A DNA stretch of 64,000 nucleotides, from the NCBI GenBank assembly GCA_023228425.1, contig JALOBE010000001.1, positions 62,001 to 126,000 of the forward strand, read 5' to 3'. Positions 53,816-62,328 of the stretch are shown here, piece after piece. The translations under genes and the position numbers were made by a program. The notes under the pieces were generated by a model. It did not search any database and had not been told where the DNA came from. It was given only the letters and a program-made list of their open reading frames with translations. Positions within the stretch are counted from its first letter, which is position 1, and each line of letters begins with the position of its first letter. The stretch comes from Syntrophales bacterium (GTDB lineage: Bacteria > Desulfobacterota > Syntrophia > Syntrophales > UBA2210).

Positions 53816-54738
53816 TGGCTTCCTCCTGCCAGCAGATAGAGAAGGGCCATCCGGACGGCGACACCGTTTGTAACCTGGTCAAGAATAACCGACCACGGCC
53901 CATCGGCCACTTCAGGCGAAATTTCAATACCCCTGTTCATCGGACCGGGATGCATGACGATAACGTCTTCGGAGGCATGGTCGAGCATGGAGCGGGTCAG
54001 GCAGAAAAGCCTGGCGTATTCCCGGGCTGAAGGGAAGAAGGTCACCGCATGTTGCCGCTCCACCTGCATGCGGAGCATCATCACCACATCGGCATCCCTG
54101 AGAGCTTTCTTCATGTCCGTTTCCACCGTGACCCCCATGTTTTCCACTGCCCGGGGGATCAGCATGGCGGGTCCGCAGAGGGTAACCCGTGCTCCCATGG
54201 TCGTTAAACCGTAAATATTCGAGCGGGCCACGCGGCTGCAGGCGATATCGCCCACGATGACCACTTTGAGGCCTTCTATGCCCCCCTTTTTCTGCCGGAT
54301 GGTAAGCATGTCGAGCAGGGCCTGGGTGGGATGTTCGTGGGATCCGTCGCCGGCATTGATAATGGACTGACTCAACAGACGCGCGAGAATATGGGGGGCT
54401 CCCGCACAGGCATGCCGGATGACAATGATATCCGGGCTCATGGCTTCAAGGGTTTTCGCCGTATCCACAAAGGATTCGCCTTTAACCACGCTGCTGGTTG
54501 AGCTGGATATGTTCACTGCATCGGCACTGAGACGTTTAGCCGCTATTTCAAAGGATGTCCGGGTCCTGGTGCTGGCTTCATAAAACAGGTTGATGACGGT
54601 GATCCCCCGCAGTGTAGGAACCTTTTTGATGGTTCGAGTTGATATCTCCCTGAACGATTCAGCTGTTTCGAGAACAAGATTGATTTCATCGGCAGAAAAA
54701 TCTCTCAATCCCAGAACATCTTTTCTCGCGAGTTTCAT
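53812..54738 (-). CDS. pyrB: Aspartate carbamoyltransferase catalytic chain
   Basis: This 308-residue enzyme joins carbamoyl phosphate and aspartate. It has the carbamoyl phosphate motif STRTRTSFE, the ACAGAPHILARLL stretch, HPTQALLDML and HPGPMNRGIEI. The regulatory chain pyrI is absent, as expected for PyrR-controlled operons. It lies between pyrR and pyrC, overlapping pyrC by four bases. Between pyrR and pyrB is a 101-base spacer with a 7-base-pair hairpin (CCCGGAG at 54766 and CTCCGGG at 54780). Confidence 0.98.
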   Translation of the reverse strand: MKLARKDVLGLRDFSADEINLVLETAESFREISTRTIKKVPTLRGITVINLFYEASTRTRTSFEIAAKRLSADAVNISSSTSSVVKGESFVDTAKTLEAMSPDIIVIRHACAGAPHILARLLSQSIINAGDGSHEHPTQALLDMLTIRQKKGGIEGLKVVIVGDIACSRVARSNIYGLTTMGARVTLCGPAMLIPRAVENMGVTVETDMKKALRDADVVMMLRMQVERQHAVTFFPSAREYARLFCLTRSMLDHASEDVIVMHPGPMNRGIEISPEVADGPWSVILDQVTNGVAVRMALLYLLAGGSQ

Positions 54739-54839
54739 CTGTTCCCCTGTTCGGCTTTGCCGACACCCGGAGAATCCACCTCCGGGACGGCTGTCAGGAC
54801 CGTTTTCGTTTCAACGCCCCGTTCAATAAGATAATCCAC

Positions 54840-55373
54840 TCAAAGGATAACGACTTCGTCGGATAAACCCGATTCAGAAAGGTTGACACTCACGTCTTCC
54901 CACAGGGCCGATGGAAGTCTTTCCCCGACGTAATCGGGTCGGATGGGCAACTCCCGATGACCCCGGTCAATCAGGACAGCCAGGCGCACGAGTTGCGGTC
55001 GGCCGAAGTCCATGAGCGCGTCCATGGCCGCCCGGATCGTTCGGCCTGTAAATATAACATCGTCCACGAGCACCACCTTTTTGCCGTTCAGAGAACAAGG
55101 TATATCTGTTTCTCCCATCTTCGGCATTTTCCCGGTCATGACGACGTCGTCCCTGTAGAGTGTTATGTCGAGTATTCCTGTAGGAATTTCAATGCCTTCA
55201 ATACGGATTATTGCTTTCTGTATCCTCCCGGACAAAAGAATACCACCGGATCGTATGGCTACGAGAATCAGGTCCGAGGCGCCTTTGTTGTCCTCCAGCA
55301 TCTCGTAGGCGATTCTCGTCACAGAGCGGTCTATAGCTTCCGCATCCATGACAACGCGCTTTGTGCCCCCCAT
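54840..55373 (-). CDS. pyrR: Bifunctional pyr operon attenuator and uracil phosphoribosyltransferase
   Basis: This 177-residue protein is PyrR: AYEMLEDNKGASDLILVAIRSGG, LDITLYRDD, and the PRPP-binding loop VVLVDDVIFTGRTIRAAMDAL. In other bacteria PyrR binds the leader RNA of pyr genes when UMP is high and promotes termination; it also has uracil phosphoribosyltransferase activity. It is first in the pyrR-pyrB-pyrC operon. AGGAG lies 8 bases before the ATG, and a terminator hairpin lies 60 bases upstream, which fits control by attenuation. Confidence 0.95.
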   Translation of the reverse strand: MGGTKRVVMDAEAIDRSVTRIAYEMLEDNKGASDLILVAIRSGGILLSGRIQKAIIRIEGIEIPTGILDITLYRDDVVMTGKMPKMGETDIPCSLNGKKVVLVDDVIFTGRTIRAAMDALMDFGRPQLVRLAVLIDRGHRELPIRPDYVGERLPSALWEDVSVNLSESGLSDEVVIL

Positions 55374-55433
55374 GTATTCACTCCTGTTGCTTATAAGCCC
55401 CGGTCGACAACTTTCAGAAAATCATCAAAGATC

Positions 55434-55475
55434 AAAAAAAACCTTCCCGCCGACAGGGGGAAGGCTCACCAGGCT
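55434..55475 (-). promoter_or_regulatory. Probable PyrR-responsive attenuator in the pyr operon leader
   Basis: On the minus strand, CCTTCCC and GGGAAGG form a stem around a 9-base loop followed by eight T, an intrinsic terminator ending about 60 bases before pyrR. Just upstream and overlapping its first arm is AGCCTGGTGAGCCT (55462-55475 complement), which matches 11 of 14 positions of the PyrR RNA site ARUCCNGNGAGGYU as I remember it (two of them N). A terminator placed between promoter and pyrR is the usual attenuator arrangement. The antiterminator pairing was not worked out. Confidence 0.6.
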
Positions 55476-55525
55476 GGTACGAAGATGCGTGCCACAGACA
55501 TGATTCCTATCGCTGTTACCTGTAC

Positions 55526-55686
55526 TGACGGCTTCGATAGTTTTTCAAAGGTCTCCCTCCGGCCTTCGTCACTGCGGCGTACCCACAGGTACGCCGTATT
55601 TTCAGGGATGTGCGCGACCCACCTTAAGGAATTTTTTACAAAGCCGCCTAAAGTCGGACGTTTGTCCGAGTTTTTACGAACTCATC
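55526..55686 (-). repeat. Family 1 MITE-like repeat, copy L (reverse orientation)
   Basis: In reverse orientation it starts TGACGGCTTCGATAG and ends GTTTTTACGAACTCATC. It contains GCGTACCCACAGGTACGC, CAGGGATGTGCGCG, TTTTTTACAAAGCCGCC and AAGTCGGACGTTTGTCCGA, the family blocks in reversed order. It fills the gap between lepB and the pyr leader, so the pyr promoter lies in or next to it. Confidence 0.78.
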
Positions 55687-55740
55687 GACACTCGATTACA
55701 TTGCTTGATGTATAACAACGGGACCCGGCTCTGTCAAGAT

Positions 55741-56367
55741 TTACTTCAGTATGGTACCGATCCTGTTCCAGCGGACGCTGCTTTCTTCTCCGTTCCAGGA
55801 CCAGTATATGAGGAAGGCCTTGCCGTGCAAGTCGTCGAGACCGACGAAGCCCCAGAAGCGGCTGTCGTAGCTTTCATCGCGATTGTCTCCCATGGTAAAG
55901 ACGTGACCTTCGGGTACCCGTACGGGACCGAAGTTATCCCGGGGCTGAACCGACCGCGGGTAGACGATCTCATCCCGGTAGACGCCGTGGTTGTCCCTAT
56001 AGGGTTTACCGTTGACAAAGATTTCCTTGTTCCGGATTTCCACCAGGTCTCCCTCAACGGCAATGACACGCTTGATGAAATCCTTGCTCCTGTCTTCAGG
56101 ATAGATGAAGACGGCTATGTCGCCCTGTTTCGGCGTACCGAAAGGAATCAAGGTTTTTCTTATCAGGGGAAGTTTCACCCCGTAGCTGAATTTGCTGACA
56201 AGTACATGGTCTCCCACCAGCAGGGTGTCTTTCATTGAACCGGAGGGAATCTTGAAGGCCTGCACCACAAAGGTTCTCACAAAGAGTGCAATCAGAATGG
56301 CAATGATGAAAGTTTTCGCGTATTCCCTGAAAATGCTTTTTTTGTTTTTTCCCGTGTCGTTTCCCAT
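55741..56367 (-). CDS. lepB: Signal peptidase I
   Basis: This 208-residue enzyme has one N-terminal membrane helix (AKTFIIAILIALFVRTFVVQAF), the catalytic Ser in IPSGSMKDTLLVGDHVL, the catalytic Lys in DFIKRVIAVEGD, and the conserved MGDNRDESYDSRFWGFV. It cuts signal peptides on the outer face of the cytoplasmic membrane. It is the last gene of the minus-strand run that contains secD and secF, so secretion and processing genes are grouped here. Confidence 0.97.
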   Translation of the reverse strand: MGNDTGKNKKSIFREYAKTFIIAILIALFVRTFVVQAFKIPSGSMKDTLLVGDHVLVSKFSYGVKLPLIRKTLIPFGTPKQGDIAVFIYPEDRSKDFIKRVIAVEGDLVEIRNKEIFVNGKPYRDNHGVYRDEIVYPRSVQPRDNFGPVRVPEGHVFTMGDNRDESYDSRFWGFVGLDDLHGKAFLIYWSWNGEESSVRWNRIGTILK

Positions 56368-56377
56368 GTTCTTTCCA

Positions 56378-56890
56378 CTATGAATACAGGCGCGCCAGCA
56401 TGAATACCGCCATCGCCATCGCCGCGGTACCTTTCCCGCATGTCGCCGCGATCCTGACGAGCATGGCCTTCGTGGGCTCCCGAAAAACCGGCTTTAATGT
56501 GTGTTGTTCGATCCGCTGCATCACAAACAGGCCTGCCAGGCCGCCGAGGAACATTCCCAGGAACGTCCCCGGAGCAAGAAGCAGGGGCGTCAGGACCACG
56601 GCGCCAATGGCCGCCCCGGCACCGGAGGCTACGATTCCGGCCCTGGAAACCGCGGGCCGCTTCGTGTTGGAAAGGCCTATGAGGGCATCGGCTGTTTCCA
56701 CGGACAGAACGATAAGAGCGATGCACACCAGGTGCTTCCATTCGATTATGCTGAACCCGGTGGCGGCGGAAAAAACCAGGGCATCGATGAAGATGATGAC
56801 CGTCCCCGGAAAACCGTAAATTATGGCGTAAACTCCCAGGAAGAGAACCAGTATAAACACCGTAAAACCTAACGTTTCAAAGGGAGACAC
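56378..56890 (-). CDS. DUF456 membrane protein
   Basis: This 170-residue protein has four to five hydrophobic segments (ETLGFTVFILVLFLGVYAII, GTVIIFIDALVFSA, HLVCIALIVLSVETADALI, GAGAAIGAVVLTPLLLAPGT) and the glycine-rich pattern of the DUF456 family. Its role is unknown. I use a GTG at 56890 (VSPFETLGF), eight bases after the secF stop, with GAGGT about 10 bases upstream; the open frame to 56992 lies inside secF. It is placed between secF and lepB, so it probably belongs to the same transcript. Confidence 0.8.
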   Translation of the reverse strand: MSPFETLGFTVFILVLFLGVYAIIYGFPGTVIIFIDALVFSAATGFSIIEWKHLVCIALIVLSVETADALIGLSNTKRPAVSRAGIVASGAGAAIGAVVLTPLLLAPGTFLGMFLGGLAGLFVMQRIEQHTLKPVFREPTKAMLVRIAATCGKGTAAMAMAVFMLARLYS

Positions 56891-56897
56891 GCCGGGA

Positions 56898-57821
56898 TTA
56901 CCTCTTTTTTTTCTTCGCCGACAAAGGCCACAGACGCTCCCAGGCAAGAGCGACGGGGCTTGCGATAAATATCGAGGAATAGGTACCCACAATAATGCCT
57001 ATCATGAGCGCGAAGGCAAAATCATGAATAACGGCGCCGCCCAGGAAAAAGAGGGCGATTACGACCAGAAGCGTCGTGAAGGACGTGAGCAGGGTTCTGC
57101 TCAAGGTCTGGTTGATGCTGAGATTGACCACCTCGTGAAGCTGCTTCCCGCCGACGCCTTTTGCGTTCTCCCGTATCCGGTCAAACACAACGATGGTATC
57201 GTTCAGGGAATACCCGATGATGGTAAGCAGGGCCGCGATAACGGCCAGAGAGAATTCTTTGTCCAGGAGAGAAAATGCTCCGACGGTGACAAGAATGTCG
57301 TGAACCAGGGCCGTGATGGCCCCCACGGCGAAACGCAGCTCAAAACGCCAGGTGATGTAGATGAGCATGCCGATCATGGCGTACACGATGGAAAGCATGC
57401 CTTTCTGGCGGAGATCCTTGCCCACGGCAGCCCCTACCACTTCGACACGCCTGATATCCACATGTTCAGCTCCGAAATGCGCGGCCAGGGCACCTTCAAC
57501 GAGTTCAGCAAGACCCTCGAGTTCAGTACCCGACATCTCGGTTCGAATGAGAAACTCGTTTTCATGGGCGGTGCCGAACTGCTGAATGAGGCTGCCGGCC
57601 ATGTCGGTCTGCCTGAGGGCGCTTCGTATGTCTCCCGCCGTGGTGGACGTGTCGAACTTCACCTGGATCAGGGTTCCTCCGGCAAAATCGATACCGAGTC
57701 GTGGGCCGCCTTGAATGACGAGGGAAGCCGCGCCGATAACGATCATTACCAGGGAGGCGATGATGGCGATCCGCGAGTGGCGCAAGAAATCAAATTTCGT
57801 GTCGGGCCTGATGAATTCCAT
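56898..57821 (-). CDS. secF: Protein translocase subunit SecF
   Basis: This 307-residue protein has six membrane helices and a periplasmic domain. It shows the SecF start FIRPDTKFDFLRHSRIAII, then GPRLGIDFAGGTLIQVKF, and ALLTIIGYSLNDTIVVFDRIREN. With SecD it uses the proton gradient to aid protein export. It ends in a lysine-rich tail (SAKKKKR). The gene begins 9 bases after secD. Confidence 0.97.
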   Translation of the reverse strand: MEFIRPDTKFDFLRHSRIAIIASLVMIVIGAASLVIQGGPRLGIDFAGGTLIQVKFDTSTTAGDIRSALRQTDMAGSLIQQFGTAHENEFLIRTEMSGTELEGLAELVEGALAAHFGAEHVDIRRVEVVGAAVGKDLRQKGMLSIVYAMIGMLIYITWRFELRFAVGAITALVHDILVTVGAFSLLDKEFSLAVIAALLTIIGYSLNDTIVVFDRIRENAKGVGGKQLHEVVNLSINQTLSRTLLTSFTTLLVVIALFFLGGAVIHDFAFALMIGIIVGTYSSIFIASPVALAWERLWPLSAKKKKR

Positions 57822-57830
57822 CGCCTGCTC

Positions 57831-59435
57831 CTATATGCTGACCCGCTGAACTTTGCGGTACCAGATGAAATAATCGAAAATGATCCTGGTGACGAAAATT
57901 GCCGTGAACATACTGCAGATAATACCCAGGCTGAGGGTCACGGCAAATCCGCGAACGGGTCCCGTACCGAACTGGAAGAGAACGAGGGCCGCGATGAGTG
58001 TGGTTACGTTGGCGTCCACAATGGTTAACAGGGCTTTCCCGTAGCCTGCCTTAACGGCGGCCCGGGGCGACTTGCCCAGGCGAAGCTCTTCCCGGATCCT
58101 TTCAAATATGAGGACATTGGCATCAACCGCCATACCGATGATCAGAACGATCCCTGCCACACCGGGCAGGGTCAGTGTTGCCTTGAAGGCCGCCAGGGCC
58201 CCGAAGATCAGAATGAAATTCATCAGAAGAGCAACGACGGCGATGATGCCCGAGTAATTGTAGTAAACGATCATGAGTGCCAGCACCAGGAGGGTTCCCA
58301 CGACAACGGAAAGAAATCCCTTGTCGATGGAGTCCTGACCCAGCGAGGGTCCAACTCTTCGTTGTTCCAGTATGACGACCGGCGCCGGCAGTGCTCCCGC
58401 CCGCAGGACGATGGCGAGATCCCGCGCATCTTCCATTGAAAAATCCCCGGTTATCTGCGCCTGGCCTCCTGAAATCCGTTCCTGTATCACCGGCGCCGAG
58501 TGCACCACGCCATCCAGAACGATGGCAAGCCGTTTCCTTACATGCTGTGCCGTAATTCTTTCAAAATCACGGGCACCCTGGGTATCGAATTTGATCGACA
58601 CGTAGGGCGCTCCGAAACGTCCTTCAATTGCCACCCGGGCGTCTTCGAGGGCATCGCCCGTCAGCAACGCGCGGGAATAGAGGAGGTAGGGGGTTCTGGT
58701 CCGCGCACCGGAAACGCGGTCAACCCCGGTTCCGTAGAGAATTTCATTGCCGGGAGGAACAGCACCCCGCAACGCCTCGTCCAGGCTGAATTCGTCATTG
58801 ACCAGCTTGAATTCCAGGAGGGCCGTTTTCCCGATCAGGTTTATGGCGCGCAGCGGATCATCGATGCCGGGAAACTGGATAAGAATGCGGTCCCTGCCCT
58901 GGGGAATGATTTGAGGTTCGGTGACACCGAACTGGTCCACCCTGTTTCTGATGGTTTCGAGACTCTGCTCCAGGGCGAATTTTTTTATCGCTTCAACCTG
59001 TTGGGCATCAACCTTGAGCGTAACTCGCTCGACACCGTCGGCGATTTGCGACGAATCGATTTTAAGCGTGGGGAATTGGTCCGTGAGGATGATTTTAAAC
59101 CGTCGCGCCGAGTCCTCATCGGGCAGGGCGAACACCATGGCATCGGCGTCCCGCGACTCAAGTTCCCGGAAACGGACCCGTTCTCCCATGAGCGCATCCT
59201 TGAGATTGCCTCCCATCCGTTCAAGGGAACTTTCCACGGCCCGATCGGTCTGGACTTCCAGAATAAGATGCATACCGCCCTGCAGGTCCAGTCCAAGGCG
59301 GACCGCTTCGCTGGGAAGGTTGTTTTTCCAAAAGGCGGGGAGACGGTCCGTCAACGAGGGCATCATGTAGAAGATCGCTACGAGGCTGACCACGACGGCA
59401 ATGACTATCCTCAGCCTGATATTCTTGTCAAACAT
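57831..59435 (-). CDS. secD: Protein translocase subunit SecD
   Basis: This 534-residue protein has an N-terminal membrane helix (RIVIAVVVSLVAIFYMM), the SecD motif LGLDLQGGMHLILEV, a large periplasmic part (RNRVDQFGVTEPQIIPQGRDRILIQ cannot be mistaken), and five C-terminal helices with GMAVDANVLIFERIREEL. It works with SecF and YajC at the Sec channel. It lies 33 bases after yajC, giving the common order tgt-yajC-secD-secF. Confidence 0.98.
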   Translation of the reverse strand: MFDKNIRLRIVIAVVVSLVAIFYMMPSLTDRLPAFWKNNLPSEAVRLGLDLQGGMHLILEVQTDRAVESSLERMGGNLKDALMGERVRFRELESRDADAMVFALPDEDSARRFKIILTDQFPTLKIDSSQIADGVERVTLKVDAQQVEAIKKFALEQSLETIRNRVDQFGVTEPQIIPQGRDRILIQFPGIDDPLRAINLIGKTALLEFKLVNDEFSLDEALRGAVPPGNEILYGTGVDRVSGARTRTPYLLYSRALLTGDALEDARVAIEGRFGAPYVSIKFDTQGARDFERITAQHVRKRLAIVLDGVVHSAPVIQERISGGQAQITGDFSMEDARDLAIVLRAGALPAPVVILEQRRVGPSLGQDSIDKGFLSVVVGTLLVLALMIVYYNYSGIIAVVALLMNFILIFGALAAFKATLTLPGVAGIVLIIGMAVDANVLIFERIREELRLGKSPRAAVKAGYGKALLTIVDANVTTLIAALVLFQFGTGPVRGFAVTLSLGIICSMFTAIFVTRIIFDYFIWYRKVQRVSI

Positions 59436-59468
59436 GGACAGGATCCTTCCTCAACAGACACAACGACT

Positions 59469-59819
59469 TCAAGAAGCCTTCGGGGTGACAGGCGGCTCAC
59501 CACTGCGCTCGACAACGGCACCGATGGCGTTGCGGGCAAGCTTGATTTTCGTTTTTTCAGCAATTTCAAGCGTTACGGTCTGATCCGTCAGAGCTGTGAT
59601 TTTACCATACATTCCGCTGGAGGTGATCACCTGGTCGCCGTGCTTGAGATTGGCGATCATTTCCTTCAGCTCTTTCTGCTTTTTGTGCTGGGGCCGGATC
59701 AAAAGAAAATAGAAAATGACGAACATCGCCACCATAAGCAAGATAAAGCTGAAATCCGCACCGCCCTGGGCCCCCCCGCCCTGGCCTGACGCGCCCATCG
59801 CATAGGCTAAACTGGTCAT
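59469..59819 (-). CDS. yajC: Preprotein translocase accessory subunit YajC
   Basis: This 116-residue protein has a Gly-rich N-terminus, one membrane helix (FSFILLMVAMFVIFYFLLI), the family motif RPQHKKQKELKEMI and a cytoplasmic beta domain (GDQVITSSGMYGKITAL). It joins SecDF in a holotranslocon. The ATG overlaps the tgt stop by four bases. Confidence 0.96.
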   Translation of the reverse strand: MTSLAYAMGASGQGGGAQGGADFSFILLMVAMFVIFYFLLIRPQHKKQKELKEMIANLKHGDQVITSSGMYGKITALTDQTVTLEIAEKTKIKLARNAIGAVVERSGEPPVTPKAS

Positions 59820-60994
59820 TGGACTGGATCCTCCTCGTTGTGTGTTCTGCAGCTTTCAAGAAAGGTCCTTCGAAAGGCCTCGTATGTTCCTCTCTGAATC
59901 GCCTCTCTGATTTCTTTCATGAGCGTCATGTAAAACGTGACATTATGGATCGTATTCAAAACAATCGCCAGGATTTCCCTGGCGATAAACAAATGTCTCA
60001 AATAGGCCCTGCTGTAATTGCGGCAGGTATAGCATCCGCACTGATCATCCAATGGGTTGCCGTCATCCCGGTATCGGGCGTTTTTTATAACAAGCTTTCC
60101 CTGCTTTGTAAACAACATTCCGTTACGGGCATTTCGCGTCGGCATGACGCAGTCGAACATGTCCATTCCCATGCCCACACACTCCAGGATATCTTCCGGC
60201 GTTCCCACGCCCATGAGGTAGCGCGGTTTGTCGGGAGGAAGGTACGGTGCTGAAAAATCAACGGTTTCGTAAAGAAGCTCCTTCGGTTCCCCTACGCTGA
60301 GACCTCCCAGGGCGTAACCGTCAAAGCCGATTTCCTGGAGTGCTTCGATCCCCTGCTTTCTCAATGCAGGGTAAACGACGCCCTGCGATATGCCGAAGAG
60401 CGATCTGCTGTGGTGCCGGCGTGCTTCGGCGCAACGCTTCGCCCATCGGAGCGTCATACCCAGGGATGTCTCGGCCTGCGTGAATGACACCGGGTACGGC
60501 AGGCATTCATCGAGACACATCATGATGTCCGATCCCAGAGCTTCCTGAACAGCGATGCAGATTTCGGGCGTCATGACATGGGATGAGCCGTCGATATGAG
60601 ATTGAAAGGCATAACCTTCTTCCGTCCGCTTTCTGAGGGACCCGAGGCTGTATATCTGGAAACCACCGCTGTCGGTCAGAATGGGACCATGCCAGTTCAT
60701 GAAGCGGTGCAGGCCGCCGAGCCTTCTGATACGATCATGGCCCGGCCTGAGGAACAGGTGATAGGTGTTACCAAGTATCATGGAGGCACCCGCTTGACGC
60801 ACCATTTCCGGTGTGAGCCCCTTGACGGTCCCCTGGGTTCCAACGGGCATGAACACAGGTGTTTCGACGAAACCATGGGGCGTGCGGATGCGGCCCGTTC
60901 TGGCCCGCGATGAATGATCCACCCCGGTCAACTGGAAGCGGAATGTGTCCGGGGGTTGACCGTCCGCCCGGCGGCAGGTTCCCGGTTTATTCAT
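59816..60994 (-). CDS. tgt: Queuine tRNA-ribosyltransferase
   Basis: This 392-residue enzyme swaps guanine 34 for preQ1 in GUN tRNAs. Visible are the active-site ILTDSGGFQIYSL with the catalytic Asp, DECLPYP, LMGVGTPEDILECVGMGMDMFDCVMPTRNARNG with the nucleophile Asp, and the zinc site CGCYTC with the fourth ligand His in LNTIHN. The first 17 residues are extra compared with the usual start. It lies 41 bases after queA and overlaps yajC. Confidence 0.98.
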   Translation of the reverse strand: MNKPGTCRRADGQPPDTFRFQLTGVDHSSRARTGRIRTPHGFVETPVFMPVGTQGTVKGLTPEMVRQAGASMILGNTYHLFLRPGHDRIRRLGGLHRFMNWHGPILTDSGGFQIYSLGSLRKRTEEGYAFQSHIDGSSHVMTPEICIAVQEALGSDIMMCLDECLPYPVSFTQAETSLGMTLRWAKRCAEARRHHSRSLFGISQGVVYPALRKQGIEALQEIGFDGYALGGLSVGEPKELLYETVDFSAPYLPPDKPRYLMGVGTPEDILECVGMGMDMFDCVMPTRNARNGMLFTKQGKLVIKNARYRDDGNPLDDQCGCYTCRNYSRAYLRHLFIAREILAIVLNTIHNVTFYMTLMKEIREAIQRGTYEAFRRTFLESCRTHNEEDPVQ

Positions 60995-61035
60995 GATAGC
61001 AACGCGCCCCCGTGACCACGATTGTCGTGCCGATG

Positions 61036-62064
61036 TTACAGGATGAGCATACAGTCCCCGTAACTGTAGAAACGGTAACCCTCATCGATGGCCTTCCTGT
61101 AGGCCCGCTTCATCAGTTGGGTCCCCCCGAAGGCACATATGAGAAGAAAGAGGGATGAAGCGGGGAGGTGAAAATTAGTCAGCAGACCCCCCGTAACCCT
61201 GAACCGAAATCCCGGGTAAATGAAGAGGCTCGTTTCGCCTGTCGCCGCGGTGACGGAACCGGTTTCAAGAGCCGCTGTTTCAATGGTTCTCACCGACGTG
61301 GTGCCTACGGCAATGACGCGGCGCCCCCGATGTATGGTCCGGGCGACCTTTTCGGACAGGGAGTACCGTTCCGCTTCCATAACGTGATCTTCCACCTGGG
61401 CTGTCGTCAGGGGTAAAAATGTTCCGAACCCGACGTGGAGCGTTACGAATACGATGGTAACCCCCCGGACCCTGAGCTCGTCGAGAACGTTCTCGGAAAA
61501 ATGCAGCCCCGCTGTGGGAGCGGCTATGGAGCCCGGCTCGGAGGCGTAAATCGTCTGGTATCGCTCACGATCATTGACCGACCCGGGCCGGGCCGGATTC
61601 CTTTTTATATAGGGGGGGAGGGGGACGGATCCGCATTCCGTGAGAAAGTCATTAAAATCCCCCGCCACATTAAAATCAATGATCCAGGTCTTGTCGGTCG
61701 TCCTGCGGGCAACATCACCGTACACCCCGTTATCAAAGAAAATCCTCGTGCCGGCTTCCACCCGTTTCGCGGGCCGGAGCATCACGCGCCAGGAATCCGT
61801 CTCGTTCCACCGTTCCAGTAACAGTATTTCCACGCGGCCTCCGGTGGATTTCCGTCCCGTCAGGCGGGCGGGTATCACCCGGGAGTCATTCACCACCAGA
61901 ACGTCACCGGGACCCAGAAACCCCGGAAAATCCGTGAAACGAAGATTTTTGATGGATTCCTCGTTTCTGTCCACCACCATCATACGGGACTGGTCCCGTG
62001 ACGGGGAGGGCTCCTGGGCGATGCGATCCTCGGGCAGACTGTAGATGAAATCCTTAATTCTCAT
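61036..62064 (-). CDS. queA: S-adenosylmethionine:tRNA ribosyltransferase-isomerase
   Basis: This 342-residue enzyme moves the ribosyl part of S-adenosylmethionine to preQ1 in tRNA, giving epoxyqueuosine, and acts after tgt. Family sequence includes MRIKDFIYSLPEDRIAQEPSP, VLVVNDSRVIPARL, PTAGLHFSENVLDEL and VTLHVGFGTFLPL. The ATG at 62064 fits the family; the frame is open to 62109. No strong ribosome site is seen. queG or queH for the last step is not in the window. Confidence 0.97.
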   Translation of the reverse strand: MRIKDFIYSLPEDRIAQEPSPSRDQSRMMVVDRNEESIKNLRFTDFPGFLGPGDVLVVNDSRVIPARLTGRKSTGGRVEILLLERWNETDSWRVMLRPAKRVEAGTRIFFDNGVYGDVARRTTDKTWIIDFNVAGDFNDFLTECGSVPLPPYIKRNPARPGSVNDRERYQTIYASEPGSIAAPTAGLHFSENVLDELRVRGVTIVFVTLHVGFGTFLPLTTAQVEDHVMEAERYSLSEKVARTIHRGRRVIAVGTTSVRTIETAALETGSVTAATGETSLFIYPGFRFRVTGGLLTNFHLPASSLFLLICAFGGTQLMKRAYRKAIDEGYRFYSYGDCMLIL

Positions 62065-62142
62065 GGTGAAAAGTGGTCGAAGATAACCAAAAAGATTCTG
62101 TAATGTCAACGATAATGTGGAGGAGACCGTCGGCAGGCTCCG

Positions 62143-62328
62143 TCAGATCCGCCCAAAATAAACCAGGACCGCGCCGATAATTATGGAAAAAAAACCGACA
62201 GTCCGAAGCGTCGACGAAGGTGTTTCAATGATTCTGGTAAGATAGACCTTGATGCGATCAGGAAAGGTAAAGTAGGGAAGTCCCTCGATGATCAGAATCA
62301 GCCCGACGACGCAGAGTAGTAACTTCAT
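62143..62328 (-). CDS. DUF2065 (YjeT-type) small membrane protein
   Basis: This 61-residue protein has two hydrophobic segments (LLLCVVGLILIIEGLPYF and VGFFSIIIGAVLVYF) joined by a short basic loop, the pattern of DUF2065/YjeT. Its role is unknown. The ATG at 62328 overlaps the mazG stop by four bases (ATGA), so the two genes are translationally coupled. The open frame to 62370 lies inside mazG. Confidence 0.85.
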   Translation of the reverse strand: MKLLLCVVGLILIIEGLPYFTFPDRIKVYLTRIIETPSSTLRTVGFFSIIIGAVLVYFGRI

